Below, piece by piece: positions 15,730 through 24,808 of a stretch of DNA of 45,090 bases. Position 1 is the stretch's first letter. Each line of letters begins with the position of its first letter. The stretch covers positions 1-45,090 of the forward strand of contig CADCHG010000015.1 in NCBI GenBank assembly GCA_902801155.1, read 5' to 3'. The notes under the pieces are model-generated. The model saw nothing but the letters and a program-made list of their open reading frames with translations. It made no database searches and had not been told where the DNA came from. The DNA is from an uncultured Prevotellaceae bacterium. GTDB lineage: Bacteria; Bacteroidota; Bacteroidia; Bacteroidales; Bacteroidaceae. The position numbers and the translations under genes were made by a program.

Positions 15730-17403
15730 ATGATAAAACAAGTATCAATACGTTGTAAGAATTCCGGTCAGACCATTAAGGTTGACGTGGGAAGTACTCT
15801 TGCTGAGATATATGAAATGCTAAATAAGGAGCAGTCTATTAATCTTGTTACGCCTCCTGTTTGCGTGAAGGTGAACAACAAGACTGAGGGCCTGAATTTC
15901 CGTGTGTATAATGCCAAGACGATTGAGTATATGGACCTCACTTCTTCTACAGGAATGAGAGTATATACCCGCACGCTTTTCCTTGTGCTCTGTAAGGCTA
16001 TACACGATCTTTATCCTGACGGAAGTGTGGTTATTGACATCCCTGTGAGCAACGGTTTCTTCTGCGATTTGAAGATAGGTCGAGAGGTTACTCCTGATGA
16101 TGCGTCTGCTCTTCGTGATAGGATGCGCGAGATAATCGATGCTGGAATGCCGATTGAGCGTCGTGAGTGCCTTACGGAAGAGGCTATCGAGATGTTCGAG
16201 AAACTGGGCGACCAGACAAAGGTGGAGCTTCTGAAGACCACGGGTAAGATCTATACCGTCTATTATGAATTGGATGGATATAAGGATTATTACTATGGTT
16301 CGATGATGACAAATACCAGTCAGTTGTATTTGTTCGGACTTGAGCCTTACTATGATGGATTGTTGCTCAGAATCCCGTCTCTCTCTAATCCTTCAAAGCT
16401 TGGGGAGTTTGTTCGCCAGAATAAGATGTTCGACATATTCCGTGAGCATCACCAATGGCAGAATATTCTCGGTATCAGTACGATAGGTACTCTTAACAAG
16501 GCAATAATGTTAGGCCATTCGGCAGAACTGATAAATCTTTCTGAGGCTCTTCAAGAGAAGAAGATAAGCCGTATTGCTGATGAGATAGCCTCTCGCCGAG
16601 GTGTCAAACTTGTTCTTATAGCTGGTCCTTCTTCCTCTGGAAAGACTACCACTTGCAAGCGATTGAGCATACAGTTGCTGACTAATGGTATTCATCCGAT
16701 AGGCATATCTCTGGATGACTATTTCCTTGACAGGGAAAATACTCCGAAGGACGAGAAGGGCGACTACGATTTTGAGTCAATACATGCCCTTAACCTTGAG
16801 CTTTTTAACCAACAGCTAGAGGCCCTCTTCAAGGGTGAGGAGGTGGAATTGCCTCGCTATGATTTCACGTCGGGTAAGAGTTTGAAGAGTGGCAAGAAAC
16901 TTCGTATGAACCCAAACGATGTGCTTGTTATTGAAGGTATTCATGCGCTAAACCCAGAGCTTACGGCTAATATTCCGCAGGAGTATATTTTCCGAGTATA
17001 TGCTTCGGCTCTCACAACCGTTCTTCTCGACAATCACAACTATATCCCGACAACAGATAACCGTCTGTTACGCAGAATAATACGTGACTATAAGTATCGC
17101 GGATGTTCTGCTCAGGAAACCATTCGCAGGTGGCCAAGTGTAAGGGCTGGAGAGAACAAGTGGATTTTCCCTTATCAGGAGAATGCGGATGCTATGTTCA
17201 ATACGGCTATGCTCTTTGAGCTTGCCGTTATCAAGACTCAGGCAGAACCGCTTCTTGAGCAGGTTCCAGAGTCGGCTGACGAGTATAACGAGGCATACAG
17301 ATTGCTGAAGTTCCTCAAGTATATCAAGCCTCTCTCAGAGAGCCAGATTCCACCGGCAAGTCTGTTGCGAGAGTTCCTCGGAGGAAGCTCGTTCGTTTAC
17401 TAA
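15730..17403 (+). CDS. Nucleoside (uridine) kinase-like protein with threonyl-tRNA-synthetase-like N-terminus
   Basis: 557 residues. The N-terminal part (about 1-75) resembles a TGS fold and the next section resembles the second additional domain of threonyl/alanyl-tRNA synthetases. The C-terminal half is a phosphoribulokinase/uridine kinase domain with Walker A GPSSSGKTTTCKR at about 299-311, a DDYF motif and VIEGIHALNPEL. The three-part architecture is a known Bacteroidetes/Firmicutes form of uridine kinase; the substrate is probably uridine or cytidine, but it has not been shown from sequence. It is transcribed alone, and its 3' end is followed by a hairpin built of 9-bp words and a T-run. 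Confidence 0.85.
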   Translation: MIKQVSIRCKNSGQTIKVDVGSTLAEIYEMLNKEQSINLVTPPVCVKVNNKTEGLNFRVYNAKTIEYMDLTSSTGMRVYTRTLFLVLCKAIHDLYPDGSVVIDIPVSNGFFCDLKIGREVTPDDASALRDRMREIIDAGMPIERRECLTEEAIEMFEKLGDQTKVELLKTTGKIYTVYYELDGYKDYYYGSMMTNTSQLYLFGLEPYYDGLLLRIPSLSNPSKLGEFVRQNKMFDIFREHHQWQNILGISTIGTLNKAIMLGHSAELINLSEALQEKKISRIADEIASRRGVKLVLIAGPSSSGKTTTCKRLSIQLLTNGIHPIGISLDDYFLDRENTPKDEKGDYDFESIHALNLELFNQQLEALFKGEEVELPRYDFTSGKSLKSGKKLRMNPNDVLVIEGIHALNPELTANIPQEYIFRVYASALTTVLLDNHNYIPTTDNRLLRRIIRDYKYRGCSAQETIRRWPSVRAGENKWIFPYQENADAMFNTAMLFELAVIKTQAEPLLEQVPESADEYNEAYRLLKFLKYIKPLSESQIPPASLLREFLGGSSFVY

Positions 17404-17425
17404 ACGAATAAACTTGATAAAGAAA

Positions 17426-17516
17426 GAAACGGATTTATCCGATTTATCTGATGTTAATTGCAGATACATAACTGCGCTAGCTATCAGAAAAATTAGATAA
17501 ATCCGTTTCCCTTTTT
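17426..17516 (+). terminator. Terminator-like hairpin built of 9-bp words after the nucleoside kinase
   Basis: CGGATTTAT, CCGATTTAT and CTGATGTTA follow one another at 17430, 17439 and 17448. The opposing strand has ATCAG at 17483 and ATAAATCCG at 17497. GAAACGGATTTAT (17426-17438) and ATAAATCCGTTTC (17497-17509) are perfectly complementary over 13 bp, and a T-run follows at 17511-17516. It works on paper as a terminator for the kinase. The same 9-bp word occurs at 14293 and, in part, at 44323. Confidence 0.75.
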
Positions 17517-17567
17517 TGTCGGACTTACCTATTATTTGGTATATTCTGGTAAAAAATGTTGAAACAT

Positions 17568-17598
17568 TTTGCTATTCGGGAAAAAAATAGTAATTTTG
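17568..17598 (+). promoter_or_regulatory. Promoter before the metK leader
   Basis: -33 TTTG at 17568-17571, a 19-nt spacer, then TAATTTTG at 17591-17598 followed by CACCC: a complete Bacteroidetes promoter. The predicted start near 17605 lies just before the structured leader, about 220 nt ahead of metK. Confidence 0.8.
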
Positions 17599-17604
17599 CA
17601 CCCT

Positions 17605-17815
17605 AAAAACATAAGGTGGTTTCTATAAATTACCACCGTAAAATATTAAAATTGCTGTGGGGCGCGTTTTGTTATCTTTTGGCCTCTTTTCGGATTAATT
17701 TGCAAGTTCGCTCAGTCGTTATGCCCGCATAACTCCTTCGTTCACTTGCAAATAACTCTCGAAAATAGTCTCAAAATCTTAACAAAGCTAATTTATAGAA
17801 CCCACCTTTAAGGTA
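17605..17815 (+). ncRNA. Long nested-hairpin leader RNA upstream of metK (6S-like or metK control element)
   Basis: Pairings seen by eye: closing stem 17613-17631 with 17790-17808 (18 of 19); GTTA 17671-17674 with TAAC 17780-17783; TTTTG 17677-17681 with CAAAA 17772-17776; 17684-17693 with 17759-17768 (eight pairs, one G-T, one mismatch); ATTTGCAAGT 17698-17707 with ACTTGCAAAT 17744-17753 (perfect); GTTATG 17718-17723 with CATAAC 17728-17733. The internal loop is about 39 nt on the 5' side and 6 nt on the 3' side. GGTGG at 17615-17619 could instead pair with CCACC at 17632-17636, which would break the closing stem. A long rod with an asymmetric bubble is the general shape of 6S RNA, but the position flush against metK favours a cis-acting leader. 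I do not see the conserved elements of SAM-I or SAM-II riboswitches. Class unresolved. Confidence 0.6.
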
Positions 17816-17823
17816 CAAATAAT

Positions 17824-19149
17824 ATGTCATATCTTTTCTCTTCAGAATCAGTTTCAGAAGGCCACCCAGATAAGGTGTCCGATCAGATTAGTGATGCTCT
17901 CCTTGACCAGTTCCTCGCATACGACGAGAATGCACGTTGTGCTATCGAGTCTTTCTGCACCACAGGTCAGGTCTGTATCATGGGTGAGGTGTCATCTACT
18001 GAGTATATCGACCTTCAGGCAATAGCTCGCCGTACAATCAACAATATTGGCTATACCAAGGCGGAGTATATGTTTGATGGTAATTCTTGCGGCATACTTA
18101 CGGCTATCCACGAGCAGAGTGGAGATATCAACCGTGGTGTGGACCGTAAGAAGGCAGCCCTTACTGATGCTGAGCGTCAGGAGATGGAGGACAATCAGGG
18201 TGCAGGCGACCAAGGCATGATGTTCGGTTATGCTGTAAACGAGACAGACAACTATATGCCTATCAGTCTTGAGCTTAGCCACATGCTCGTGAAGACTCTT
18301 GCTGATATCCGTCGTGAGGGAGAGGTAATGACATATCTCCGTCCGGACTCAAAGTCGCAGGTAACAGTTGAGTATAGTGACGAGGGTATTCCACAGCGTA
18401 TTGACACAATCGTTGTCTCTACCCAGCATGATGAATTCATCAAGCCGGGAGTTCCAAGCATCACAACTCAGGATGATGCCGACAAGCTCATGCTTGCCAA
18501 GATTCGTGAGGATGTAATCAATATCCTTATCCCTCGTGTAAAGGCACAGATTACCTCAGAGAAGGTTCTTGCCCTCTTCAACGACAATATCACATATCAT
18601 GTGAACCCAACAGGTAAGTTTGTTATCGGCGGTCCTCATGGAGATACAGGTCTTACTGGTCGTAAGATCATCGTTGATACCTACGGAGGCAAGGGCGCTC
18701 ATGGTGGTGGTGCTTTCTCAGGAAAGGATTCTTCAAAGGTTGACCGTTCTGCAGCATACGCAGCACGTTATATTGCAAAGAACATGGTTGCTGCCGGTGT
18801 GGCAGACGAGATGCTCGTTCAGGTAGCATACGCAATTGGTGTTGCAGAGCCGGTAAGCGTTTATGTGAATACCTATGGCCGTTCAAACGTGAAGATGAGC
18901 GACGGCGAGATTGCTGCAAAGATAAAGGAGATGTTCGACCTTCGTCCGAAGGCAATAGAGCGTCAGTTGAAGCTTCGTCAGCCAATGTATCTTGAGACAG
19001 CCGCATACGGTCACATGGGCAGAAAGAACGAGGTTGTTAAGAAGACATTCACAAGCCTCTATCACGAGACGAAGGAGATAGAGGTAGAGCTCTTCACATG
19101 GGAGAAGCTTGACAAGGTAGAGGATATCAAGAAGGCATTTTGCATTTAA
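17824..19149 (+). CDS. metK: S-adenosylmethionine synthetase
   Basis: 441 residues, longer than the roughly 384 of E. coli, as is usual in Bacteroidetes. The three-domain fold is recognisable. [20 protein letters not shown] is at the N-terminus, the loop [12 protein letters not shown] follows, and [19 protein letters not shown] forms part of the active site. It makes AdoMet from methionine and ATP in the cytoplasm. Compared with E. coli there is extra sequence ([19 protein letters not shown]) just before GAGDQG. It is preceded by a promoter and a highly structured leader of about 200 nt, which is the likely control point. The DUF4271 gene begins inside its last codons (10-bp overlap). Confidence 0.97.
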   Translation: MSYLFSSESVSEGHPDKVSDQISDALLDQFLAYDENARCAIESFCTTGQVCIMGEVSSTEYIDLQAIARRTINNIGYTKAEYMFDGNSCGILTAIHEQSGDINRGVDRKKAALTDAERQEMEDNQGAGDQGMMFGYAVNETDNYMPISLELSHMLVKTLADIRREGEVMTYLRPDSKSQVTVEYSDEGIPQRIDTIVVSTQHDEFIKPGVPSITTQDDADKLMLAKIREDVINILIPRVKAQITSEKVLALFNDNITYHVNPTGKFVIGGPHGDTGLTGRKIIVDTYGGKGAHGGGAFSGKDSSKVDRSAAYAARYIAKNMVAAGVADEMLVQVAYAIGVAEPVSVYVNTYGRSNVKMSDGEIAAKIKEMFDLRPKAIERQLKLRQPMYLETAAYGHMGRKNEVVKKTFTSLYHETKEIEVELFTWEKLDKVEDIKKAFCI

Positions 19150-20177
19150 GCGATTCGATACATACACAGCATGCTGTTTCTTCAGTAGAGGAAAATGGTG
19201 AGATGCTGCTGAAGGACAGTACGGCTGGTAAGTTCCGCCATCCGTATCAAATTCTCCGTACCTTGCCAAAGGATGCTACTCCTGCCCAACAGGATTCTGC
19301 TATTCAGGCTGCATTCCATCCGGGGGAGATTCATTATTCCTCTCGTCCGGATACTCTCCGACTTCCTGGAGAATCTTTGGGAAAGAGCGTGTATGAGGTC
19401 TCTATACCGCAATATTATAAGGAGACGTATTTCACCAACGACTCGCTTATGCATCCTGAGATAAATGGTGGCAGAATGGGTATAGCAGGTGATCCAATTC
19501 CCTATCTGGTATCTAATGACAGTTTGATGACGAGTGTTCTGCTCGCTTTCTTCATCCTAACGATATTGGTGGTATCGCGCTCTATGCGTTTCATTATATA
19601 CCAGTTGAAGAGCTTTGTATATCCGGGCAGTTCCTTCGACTCTATAGAGTATAAGGAAACGGCCGGTGAGGTGAACTACCAGTTCTTCTTGTGCTTCCAG
19701 ACTGGGGCGTTGTTGTCGCTCTCATGTTTCTATTGTTTGGTGGATACTACGACGGAGACATACACCATAGGAACGTATCAGTTGCTGGGACTTTTCTTGC
19801 TCGCGGTATTTGGGATATTCGTTTTGAAGGAACTGTTCTATGTATGGGCAAACTGGACTTTCTTTTCTGCTCATCAGATAGGAGAGTCGGTAAGAACGAG
19901 ATTGTTCCTTACGTCTTTCGAAGGGGTGCTGTTATTGCCAGTTGTTTTGGTCTATACTTTCTTCGCTTTGCCGACCAAAATACTGTTAATTTCTACCGTT
20001 TTGATCATTGTTTTTATCAAATTATTATCATTTTATAAGGTTTATCGCATCTTTTTTCAAAGAAAAGCGTATTTTTTGCAGTTTTTTTTGTACTTTTGCA
20101 CCCTCGAAATCGTACCTCTTGCAACATTGGGGGGAGTTTTAATGCTCATAGATAAATTACTGAAGGTAACATATTAA
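19140..20177 (+). CDS. DUF4271 family membrane protein
   Basis: 345 residues. A polar N-terminal part (about 1-128) is followed by several transmembrane segments, the first at about 131-147 ([16 protein letters not shown]), with four or five more to the C-terminus. It matches the DUF4271 family found next to hemD in Bacteroidales; function unknown. The start overlaps the metK stop by 10 bp, suggesting translational coupling, although later in-frame ATGs (for example at 19203) cannot be excluded. hemD starts 23 bp after its stop. Confidence 0.8.
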   Translation: MHLSDSIHTQHAVSSVEENGEMLLKDSTAGKFRHPYQILRTLPKDATPAQQDSAIQAAFHPGEIHYSSRPDTLRLPGESLGKSVYEVSIPQYYKETYFTNDSLMHPEINGGRMGIAGDPIPYLVSNDSLMTSVLLAFFILTILVVSRSMRFIIYQLKSFVYPGSSFDSIEYKETAGEVNYQFFLCFQTGALLSLSCFYCLVDTTTETYTIGTYQLLGLFLLAVFGIFVLKELFYVWANWTFFSAHQIGESVRTRLFLTSFEGVLLLPVVLVYTFFALPTKILLISTVLIIVFIKLLSFYKVYRIFFQRKAYFLQFFLYFCTLEIVPLATLGGVLMLIDKLLKVTY

Positions 20178-20200
20178 ACAAATTTTCAATAAAAAGAGAA

Positions 20201-20950
20201 ATGGTAAAGAAGATTCTGATATCACAACCAAAGCCGGCAAGCGACAAGTCTCCGTACTATGATATTGCCGAGGACTTTGATGTGGAACTGGTCTTTCGTC
20301 CGTTCATTAAGGTGGAAGGGATATCTACACGCGAGTTCCGTGACCAGAGGGTCAATATTGCAGACTATACCGCTATCGTATTCACTTCCCGCCACGCTAT
20401 AGACAACTTCTTCAAGCTCGCGAAGGAGACGCGTGTCACCATTCCTGAGGATCTCAAGTATTTCTGCGTGACAGAGACTATTGCTCTCTATATCCAGAAG
20501 TATGTTCAGTATCGCAAACGCAAGGTGTTCTTCGGTACAACCGGTAAGATTGACGATTTGCTTCCAGCAATGATAAAGCATAAGAACGAGAAGTATCTCG
20601 TACCTCTGAGTGACGTTGCTAACGATACTGTTACCAAGCTTCTTGACTCAAAGGAACTCGACCACAAGGAGTGCTATATGTACCGCACCGTGAGCAATAA
20701 CTTCACGGAAGAGGAAATAGCAAACTTTGACTATGATATGCTCGTGTTCTTCTCACCTGCCGGTTTGAAGTCACTACACGAGAACTTCCCGAATATGAAG
20801 CCTGGTGAGGTTAAGATTGCTGCTTTCGGTCCTGCAACTGCCAAGGCTGTAAGGGATCTCGGTCTCACGCTTGACCTTGAGGCTCCTACGGAGAAGTACC
20901 CATCTATGACAGGTGCTCTTCGCAGGTATCTTATAGATAATGAGGAATAA
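20201..20950 (+). CDS. hemD: Uroporphyrinogen-III synthase family protein
   Basis: 249 residues, normal for HemD. Conservation is weak, as usual for this family. Recognisable parts are the N-terminal KKILISQPKP, the IVFTSRHAIDNFF block near 60-75, and the second-domain FFSPAGLKSLHENFP and AAFGPATAKAVRDLGL blocks. The enzyme cyclises hydroxymethylbilane to uroporphyrinogen III. No other tetrapyrrole gene is in the window. The end overlaps the rnpA start by 11 bp. Confidence 0.87.
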   Translation: MVKKILISQPKPASDKSPYYDIAEDFDVELVFRPFIKVEGISTREFRDQRVNIADYTAIVFTSRHAIDNFFKLAKETRVTIPEDLKYFCVTETIALYIQKYVQYRKRKVFFGTTGKIDDLLPAMIKHKNEKYLVPLSDVANDTVTKLLDSKELDHKECYMYRTVSNNFTEEEIANFDYDMLVFFSPAGLKSLHENFPNMKPGEVKIAAFGPATAKAVRDLGLTLDLEAPTEKYPSMTGALRRYLIDNEE

Positions 20951-21359
20951 CTTTTCGTTTCCAAAGAAGGAGAAGTTGGTGAGCCGTAAACTCATTGACC
21001 GTCTCTTCGTCGGAGGTGGAAGCAAATCAATGTCCTGCTTCCCTCTCCGTCTTGTCTTTATGATACTTGACCATAATGACGAGGCTTTGGAAAACATCGG
21101 AAGTTATGCAGAGGAGGCTGATGCGCAGATGCTTGTCTCTGTGCCTAAGAGATGTTTTAAGCATGCCGTTGACCGTAATAGGGTGAAACGACAGGTAAGG
21201 GAGGCTTATAGGCGTCATCGCGACTTGTATGAGATTCCTGAGGAAAAATACCTCGCAATGGCATTCATTTGGCTTGATCATCAGCATCATGATTCTGCAG
21301 AGGTAGAGGAAAAGGTTGCAAATCTCTTGCGAAGGTTGGGTGAGAAACTTGCAAAATGA
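20940..21359 (+). CDS. rnpA: Ribonuclease P protein component
   Basis: 139 residues, slightly long for the family. The diagnostic RNR motif is intact in [20 protein letters not shown], preceded by a basic N-terminus ([17 protein letters not shown]). It binds the catalytic RNase P RNA and helps process tRNA 5' ends. The start lies inside hemD and the end overlaps yidD by 4 bp (ATGA), so the three genes are probably coupled. The usual rpmH partner is not nearby, which is normal in Bacteroidetes. Confidence 0.94.
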   Translation: MRNNFSFPKKEKLVSRKLIDRLFVGGGSKSMSCFPLRLVFMILDHNDEALENIGSYAEEADAQMLVSVPKRCFKHAVDRNRVKRQVREAYRRHRDLYEIPEEKYLAMAFIWLDHQHHDSAEVEEKVANLLRRLGEKLAK

Positions 21360-21577
21360 GAAAGATCATTACGTCTCTGCTCCTTGCACCTATATGGGTG
21401 TATCAGCATCTCATAAGTCCCTATACTCCGTCTTCGTGCAGGTTCACTCCCACGTGCTCTGAGTATATGCGTCAGGCCATCGTTAAGCATGGTCCGCTCA
21501 AGGGATTGTGGCTCGGAACAAAACGCTTGCTCAGATGCCATCCTTGGGGAGGTTCGGGATATGATCCTGTTCCCTAA
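21356..21577 (+). CDS. yidD: Membrane protein insertion efficiency factor YidD
   Basis: 73 residues, with the full family signature: an amphipathic N-terminus ([18 protein letters not shown]), the [12 protein letters not shown] cysteine block, and the terminal [16 protein letters not shown]. It is a small inner-membrane-associated factor that aids YidC-dependent insertion. It overlaps rnpA by 4 bp, the widely conserved rnpA-yidD pairing. Its stop is immediately followed (3 bp) by a GC-rich inverted-repeat element. Confidence 0.95.
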   Translation: MRKIITSLLLAPIWVYQHLISPYTPSSCRFTPTCSEYMRQAIVKHGPLKGLWLGTKRLLRCHPWGGSGYDPVP

Positions 21578-21579
21578 CG

Positions 21580-21722
21580 CCCCTCACCTGTCACGTTGTG
21601 ACGCCCTCTCCCCAAGGGGCGAGGGAAAAGTTACATTCTTCTCGTTATAGGCTTTAGATAAAGAAAATACTAACATCCCCCTCGCCCCTTGGGGAGAGGA
21701 TGCCCGCAGGGCAGGTGAGGGG
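21580..21722. repeat. GC-rich intergenic inverted-repeat element (copy 3)
   Basis: Terminal arms at about 21580-21625 and 21677-21722. The outer CCCCTCACCTG pairs with CAGGTGAGGGG, and the inner CTCTCCCCAAGGGGCGAGG pairs with its complement. Between them each arm carries a different small self-complementary hairpin (TCACGTTGTGA on the left, GCCCGCAGGGC on the right). It fills the gap between yidD and tyrS and is non-coding. Confidence 0.75.
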
Positions 21723-21740
21723 CTATTATTTATATTTAAT

Positions 21741-23063
21741 ATGAAGAATTTTATTGAAGAACTGAAATGGCGCGGTATGCTCGCACAGGTTATGCCGGGT
21801 GCAGAGGAACTTCTCCAGAAGGAGATGGTTACTGCATATCTTGGTACAGACCCTACCGCTGATTCTCTCCATATAGGTCACCTTTGTGGCATTATGATGC
21901 TCCGTCACCTCCAGCGTTGTGGACATAAGCCTATAATTCTCGTAGGTGGCGCAACTGGTATGATTGGTGATCCTTCAGGAAAGTCACAGGAGCGTAACCT
22001 CCTTGATGCTGAGACTCTCTATCATAATCAGGAATGTATCAAGAAGCAGGTTTCAAAGTTCCTTGATTTCGAGGCTGAAGGTCCTAATGCTGCCGAGATG
22101 GTTAATAACTACGACTGGATGAAGGACTTCACATTCCTTGATTTCGCCCGTACTGTCGGTAAGCACATCACAGTAAACTATATGATGGCTAAGGATTCTG
22201 TTCAGAAGCGTCTCAACGGTGAGGCTCGTGACGGTCTTTCTTTCACCGAGTTCACATACCAGCTTCTTCAGGGTTATGACTTCCTCCACCTCTACCAGAC
22301 AAAGAACTGTAAGATGCAGCTTGGTGGTAATGACCAGTGGGGTAATATGACAACTGGTACAGAGCTTATCCGTCGTACTCTCGGTAATGATCAGGAGGCA
22401 TACGCTCTTACTTGTCCGCTTATCACAAAGGCTGACGGTAAGAAGTTCGGTAAGACTGAGTCTGGTAACATCTGGCTTGATCGCAAGCGTACATCTCCAT
22501 ATAAGTTCTATCAGTTCTGGTTGAATGTTAGCGATGATGATGCTGAGAAGTACATCAAGATCTTCACATCACTTGAGAAGGATGTTATTGATGCTCTTAT
22601 CGAGGAGCATAAGCAGGATCCAGGTCGTCGTGTGCTTCAGAAGCGTCTCGCTCAGGAGGTAACCGTTATGGTACACTCACAGGAGGACTATGATATGGCT
22701 GTTGAGGCTTCTGGCATACTCTTTGGTAAGAGCACAAAGGAAGGTCTTGAGAAACTCGATGAGCAGACATTCCTCGACGTATTCGACGGAGTTCCTTCAT
22801 TCACAATAGCAAAGGATCAGCTTGGCCAGGGCATTATTGAGGTTCTCACAGCCGTAGCACCTGTAAATGAGGAGCAGAAAGACAAGGTTATCTTCCCTTC
22901 AAAGGGCGAGTGCCGTAAGATGATTCAGGGTGGTGGCGTATCACTCAACAAGGAGAAAGTAAGCGATCTTAATCAGGTTGTAACAGAGGCTGACCTCATC
23001 GACGGTAAGTATCTCCTCGCTCAGCGTGGCAAGAAAAATTACTATTTGATTACAGTTAAGTAG
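21741..23063 (+). CDS. tyrS: Tyrosyl-tRNA synthetase
   Basis: 440 residues, class I TyrRS of the bacterial type. HIGH is at 44-47 in [14 protein letters not shown]. The tyrosine- and tRNA-binding loops include YDFLHLY and [12 protein letters not shown]. The KMSKS-equivalent is KFGKTESGN, and the C-terminal S4-like RNA-binding domain (about 365-440) ends in KGKKNYY-type sequence. It charges tRNA-Tyr, one of which is encoded at 29410 in this window. Confidence 0.97.
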   Translation: MKNFIEELKWRGMLAQVMPGAEELLQKEMVTAYLGTDPTADSLHIGHLCGIMMLRHLQRCGHKPIILVGGATGMIGDPSGKSQERNLLDAETLYHNQECIKKQVSKFLDFEAEGPNAAEMVNNYDWMKDFTFLDFARTVGKHITVNYMMAKDSVQKRLNGEARDGLSFTEFTYQLLQGYDFLHLYQTKNCKMQLGGNDQWGNMTTGTELIRRTLGNDQEAYALTCPLITKADGKKFGKTESGNIWLDRKRTSPYKFYQFWLNVSDDDAEKYIKIFTSLEKDVIDALIEEHKQDPGRRVLQKRLAQEVTVMVHSQEDYDMAVEASGILFGKSTKEGLEKLDEQTFLDVFDGVPSFTIAKDQLGQGIIEVLTAVAPVNEEQKDKVIFPSKGECRKMIQGGGVSLNKEKVSDLNQVVTEADLIDGKYLLAQRGKKNYYLITVK

Positions 23064-23070
23064 CGGAAAA

Positions 23071-23102
23071 TTTGGTAATGTCGTAAAAAAACATTACCTT
23101 TG
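23071..23102 (+). promoter_or_regulatory. Promoter of tRNA-Gln
   Basis: -33 TTTG at 23071-23074, a 20-nt spacer, then TACCTTTG at 23095-23102 followed by CATTC; about 40 bp before the tRNA. Confidence 0.8.
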
Positions 23103-23143
23103 CATTCGCATTGAGAAATTAATTCTCAATTAGCACATAGTTC

Positions 23144-23214
23144 TGTCCCATGGTGTAATGGTAGCACAACAGGTTTTGGTTCTGTTTGATAAGGTTCGAG
23201 TCCTTATGGGACAA
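23144..23214 (+). tRNA. tRNA-Gln (anticodon TTG)
   Basis: A full cloverleaf can be drawn. The acceptor stem is TGTCCCA / TGGGACA. The D arm contains GTAATGGTAGC, the anticodon stem is ACAGG / TCTGT with a loop carrying TTG, and the T arm is AAGGTTCGAGTCCTT. CCA is not encoded. It has its own promoter and terminator. Confidence 0.95.
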
Positions 23215-23224
23215 CGCAAAAGAG

Positions 23225-23256
23225 GCAACTGCTTGGTAATAAGTAGTTGCTTTTTT
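23225..23256 (+). terminator. Terminator after tRNA-Gln
   Basis: GCAACT...AGTTGC stem (23225-23230 / 23245-23250, extended by CTT/AAG) followed directly by six T residues. Confidence 0.88.
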
Positions 23257-23288
23257 CATAAAAGATATAACCTATAATATAAACCTAA

Positions 23289-24749
23289 ATGAAAAAGATA
23301 CCAACCATAATATTCGTCCTTCTTCTTTCTGTGACTTCATTGGCACAGACAACTCAGTATGTAGAAAGACTTGATAGTATCGTAAGTGATAATGGGGATA
23401 TTGTCAAATTCACGTATGGTGAACTGTTTCGGACTGTCATGAAGAATACATTCCTAGGAGACAAACTTGTACGAAAGGAAGTTTATGAATATGCAGAGGA
23501 CGGAACACTATCAAACTATTGTGCTTACGAAGAGAAAGAAGGGCAGTTCGTGCTTGTTCATAAGAAAGAGCGTGTGATAAAGGATGATGGCCGTTGTGTG
23601 GAATTTACCGATTCTGTTTATGTGGAGGATATCAAAAAGATGTCGTCAAGAACTTGTGAGACAAAAACCTATGATGAAAATAACAATCTCATATCTCGTT
23701 GTACAAAGGCGTATGACTTGCAAAGTGATGGTAAATCCTACAATCTGCATGAAATAAATTATGATGCAGATGGTAATAGAACGGGGGAGACAATAGTAGG
23801 TCCTGAATATAAATACACCAAGGAGTATAAGAATGGCAGGCTTTATGTCTTGACTAAATATGAGAATAGGGAAAACCAGTGGGTTACTCTGGAAAGTATG
23901 GTAAGGGATTATTACGAAACTGGAGTCTTGAAGACAGAATATACATACGACTATTCTGATGGTATAGTCTTCTATATGAATCGCTATACAGAATATGCAA
24001 GTAACGGTGAAAAAATAAAGTCTCAGGAAGAGCTGCAGACATATAACTATAAATACATTCGTGATGAGAAAGGTAGGGTGAAGGAGATAGAGAAATATCC
24101 TTTTGGTAGTGAAAAGTTTATCAGTCGTGAAGTGTTTTATTATGACCAGTTGCCGATAGATAGCGCATACTATACCCTTATTTATACTTCTAATGCCACT
24201 GAGCCATACGCTAAGTATTATTATATTCCTAACAAGATTGTCGATGGAAAAGTGGAAGGTGACTATTCTGTGTATGAAAAATCAGATGGCTCTTGGATGG
24301 ATGTAATGGCAAACGGAGATGGACTATCACATTCATTCGATGATAAAATCATTTCTGCACATTATGAAGTGAATGATGAAACTATCAATTTCTTCGACTA
24401 TACCCATATCACTTTTACCGATTATGGTAAGAAGATTAGGAAGCAGGGAAAGGAGATATTGGCAAGTGAAGAAGAAATATATTACGATAAATCGCTCTCT
24501 GGTACTCTCATAGCGGGACTTGAGGAAGACTATAAAGTCTCATTCGTAATAAGCCGTGATGCGGACGGAAAAGAGGTGAAGAACATTTATTTCTACACTT
24601 CTCTTGCGGAAACCACTTCCGTTACAGGCATATCTTCTATGCGTTCTCATAATCCATCAGTATATAATCTTCATGGTCAGAGACTCACATATCCGCAAAA
24701 GGGTATCAATATAATAGAGGGAAGGAAAATGATATTTGACCGTCGATGA
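23289..24749 (+). CDS. Secreted protein of unknown function with Prevotella-type C-terminal tail
   Basis: 486 residues. A signal peptide (about 1-19, ending SLAQ) is followed by a long beta-rich region with many Tyr and repeated YDENNNLISR / YDADGNRTGE / DEKGRVKEIEKY segments. These resemble the short strand-turn-strand repeats of RHS/MORN-like proteins, but no exact family is recognised. The last 35 residues (GISSMRSHNPSVYNLHGQRL...KGINIIEGRK) match the tail form common on exported Prevotella and Bacteroides proteins, similar in layout to type IX secretion sorting tails, so surface delivery is plausible. The start follows the tRNA-Gln terminator; a bidirectional terminator follows the stop. 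Confidence 0.75.
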   Translation: MKKIPTIIFVLLLSVTSLAQTTQYVERLDSIVSDNGDIVKFTYGELFRTVMKNTFLGDKLVRKEVYEYAEDGTLSNYCAYEEKEGQFVLVHKKERVIKDDGRCVEFTDSVYVEDIKKMSSRTCETKTYDENNNLISRCTKAYDLQSDGKSYNLHEINYDADGNRTGETIVGPEYKYTKEYKNGRLYVLTKYENRENQWVTLESMVRDYYETGVLKTEYTYDYSDGIVFYMNRYTEYASNGEKIKSQEELQTYNYKYIRDEKGRVKEIEKYPFGSEKFISREVFYYDQLPIDSAYYTLIYTSNATEPYAKYYYIPNKIVDGKVEGDYSVYEKSDGSWMDVMANGDGLSHSFDDKIISAHYEVNDETINFFDYTHITFTDYGKKIRKQGKEILASEEEIYYDKSLSGTLIAGLEEDYKVSFVISRDADGKEVKNIYFYTSLAETTSVTGISSMRSHNPSVYNLHGQRLTYPQKGINIIEGRKMIFDRR

Positions 24750-24756
24750 TAAGAAA

Positions 24757-24790
24757 CAAAAAAGGGATGCCGTTGAGCATCCCTTTTGTT
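24757..24790. terminator. Bidirectional terminator between convergent genes
   Basis: GGGATGC (24764-24770) and GCATCCC (24777-24783) with a 6-nt loop, flanked by an A-run on the left and a T-run on the right, so it can act for both the plus-strand secreted protein and the minus-strand lipoprotein. Confidence 0.9.
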
Positions 24791-24808
24791 GTATGTATCT
24801 TTTGTGGT

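Noticed and set aside
17605-17815. SAM-I or SAM-II riboswitch before metK
   Set aside because: I could not find the conserved core sequences or four-way junction; the structure is a single nested rod. Left as an unassigned structured RNA.
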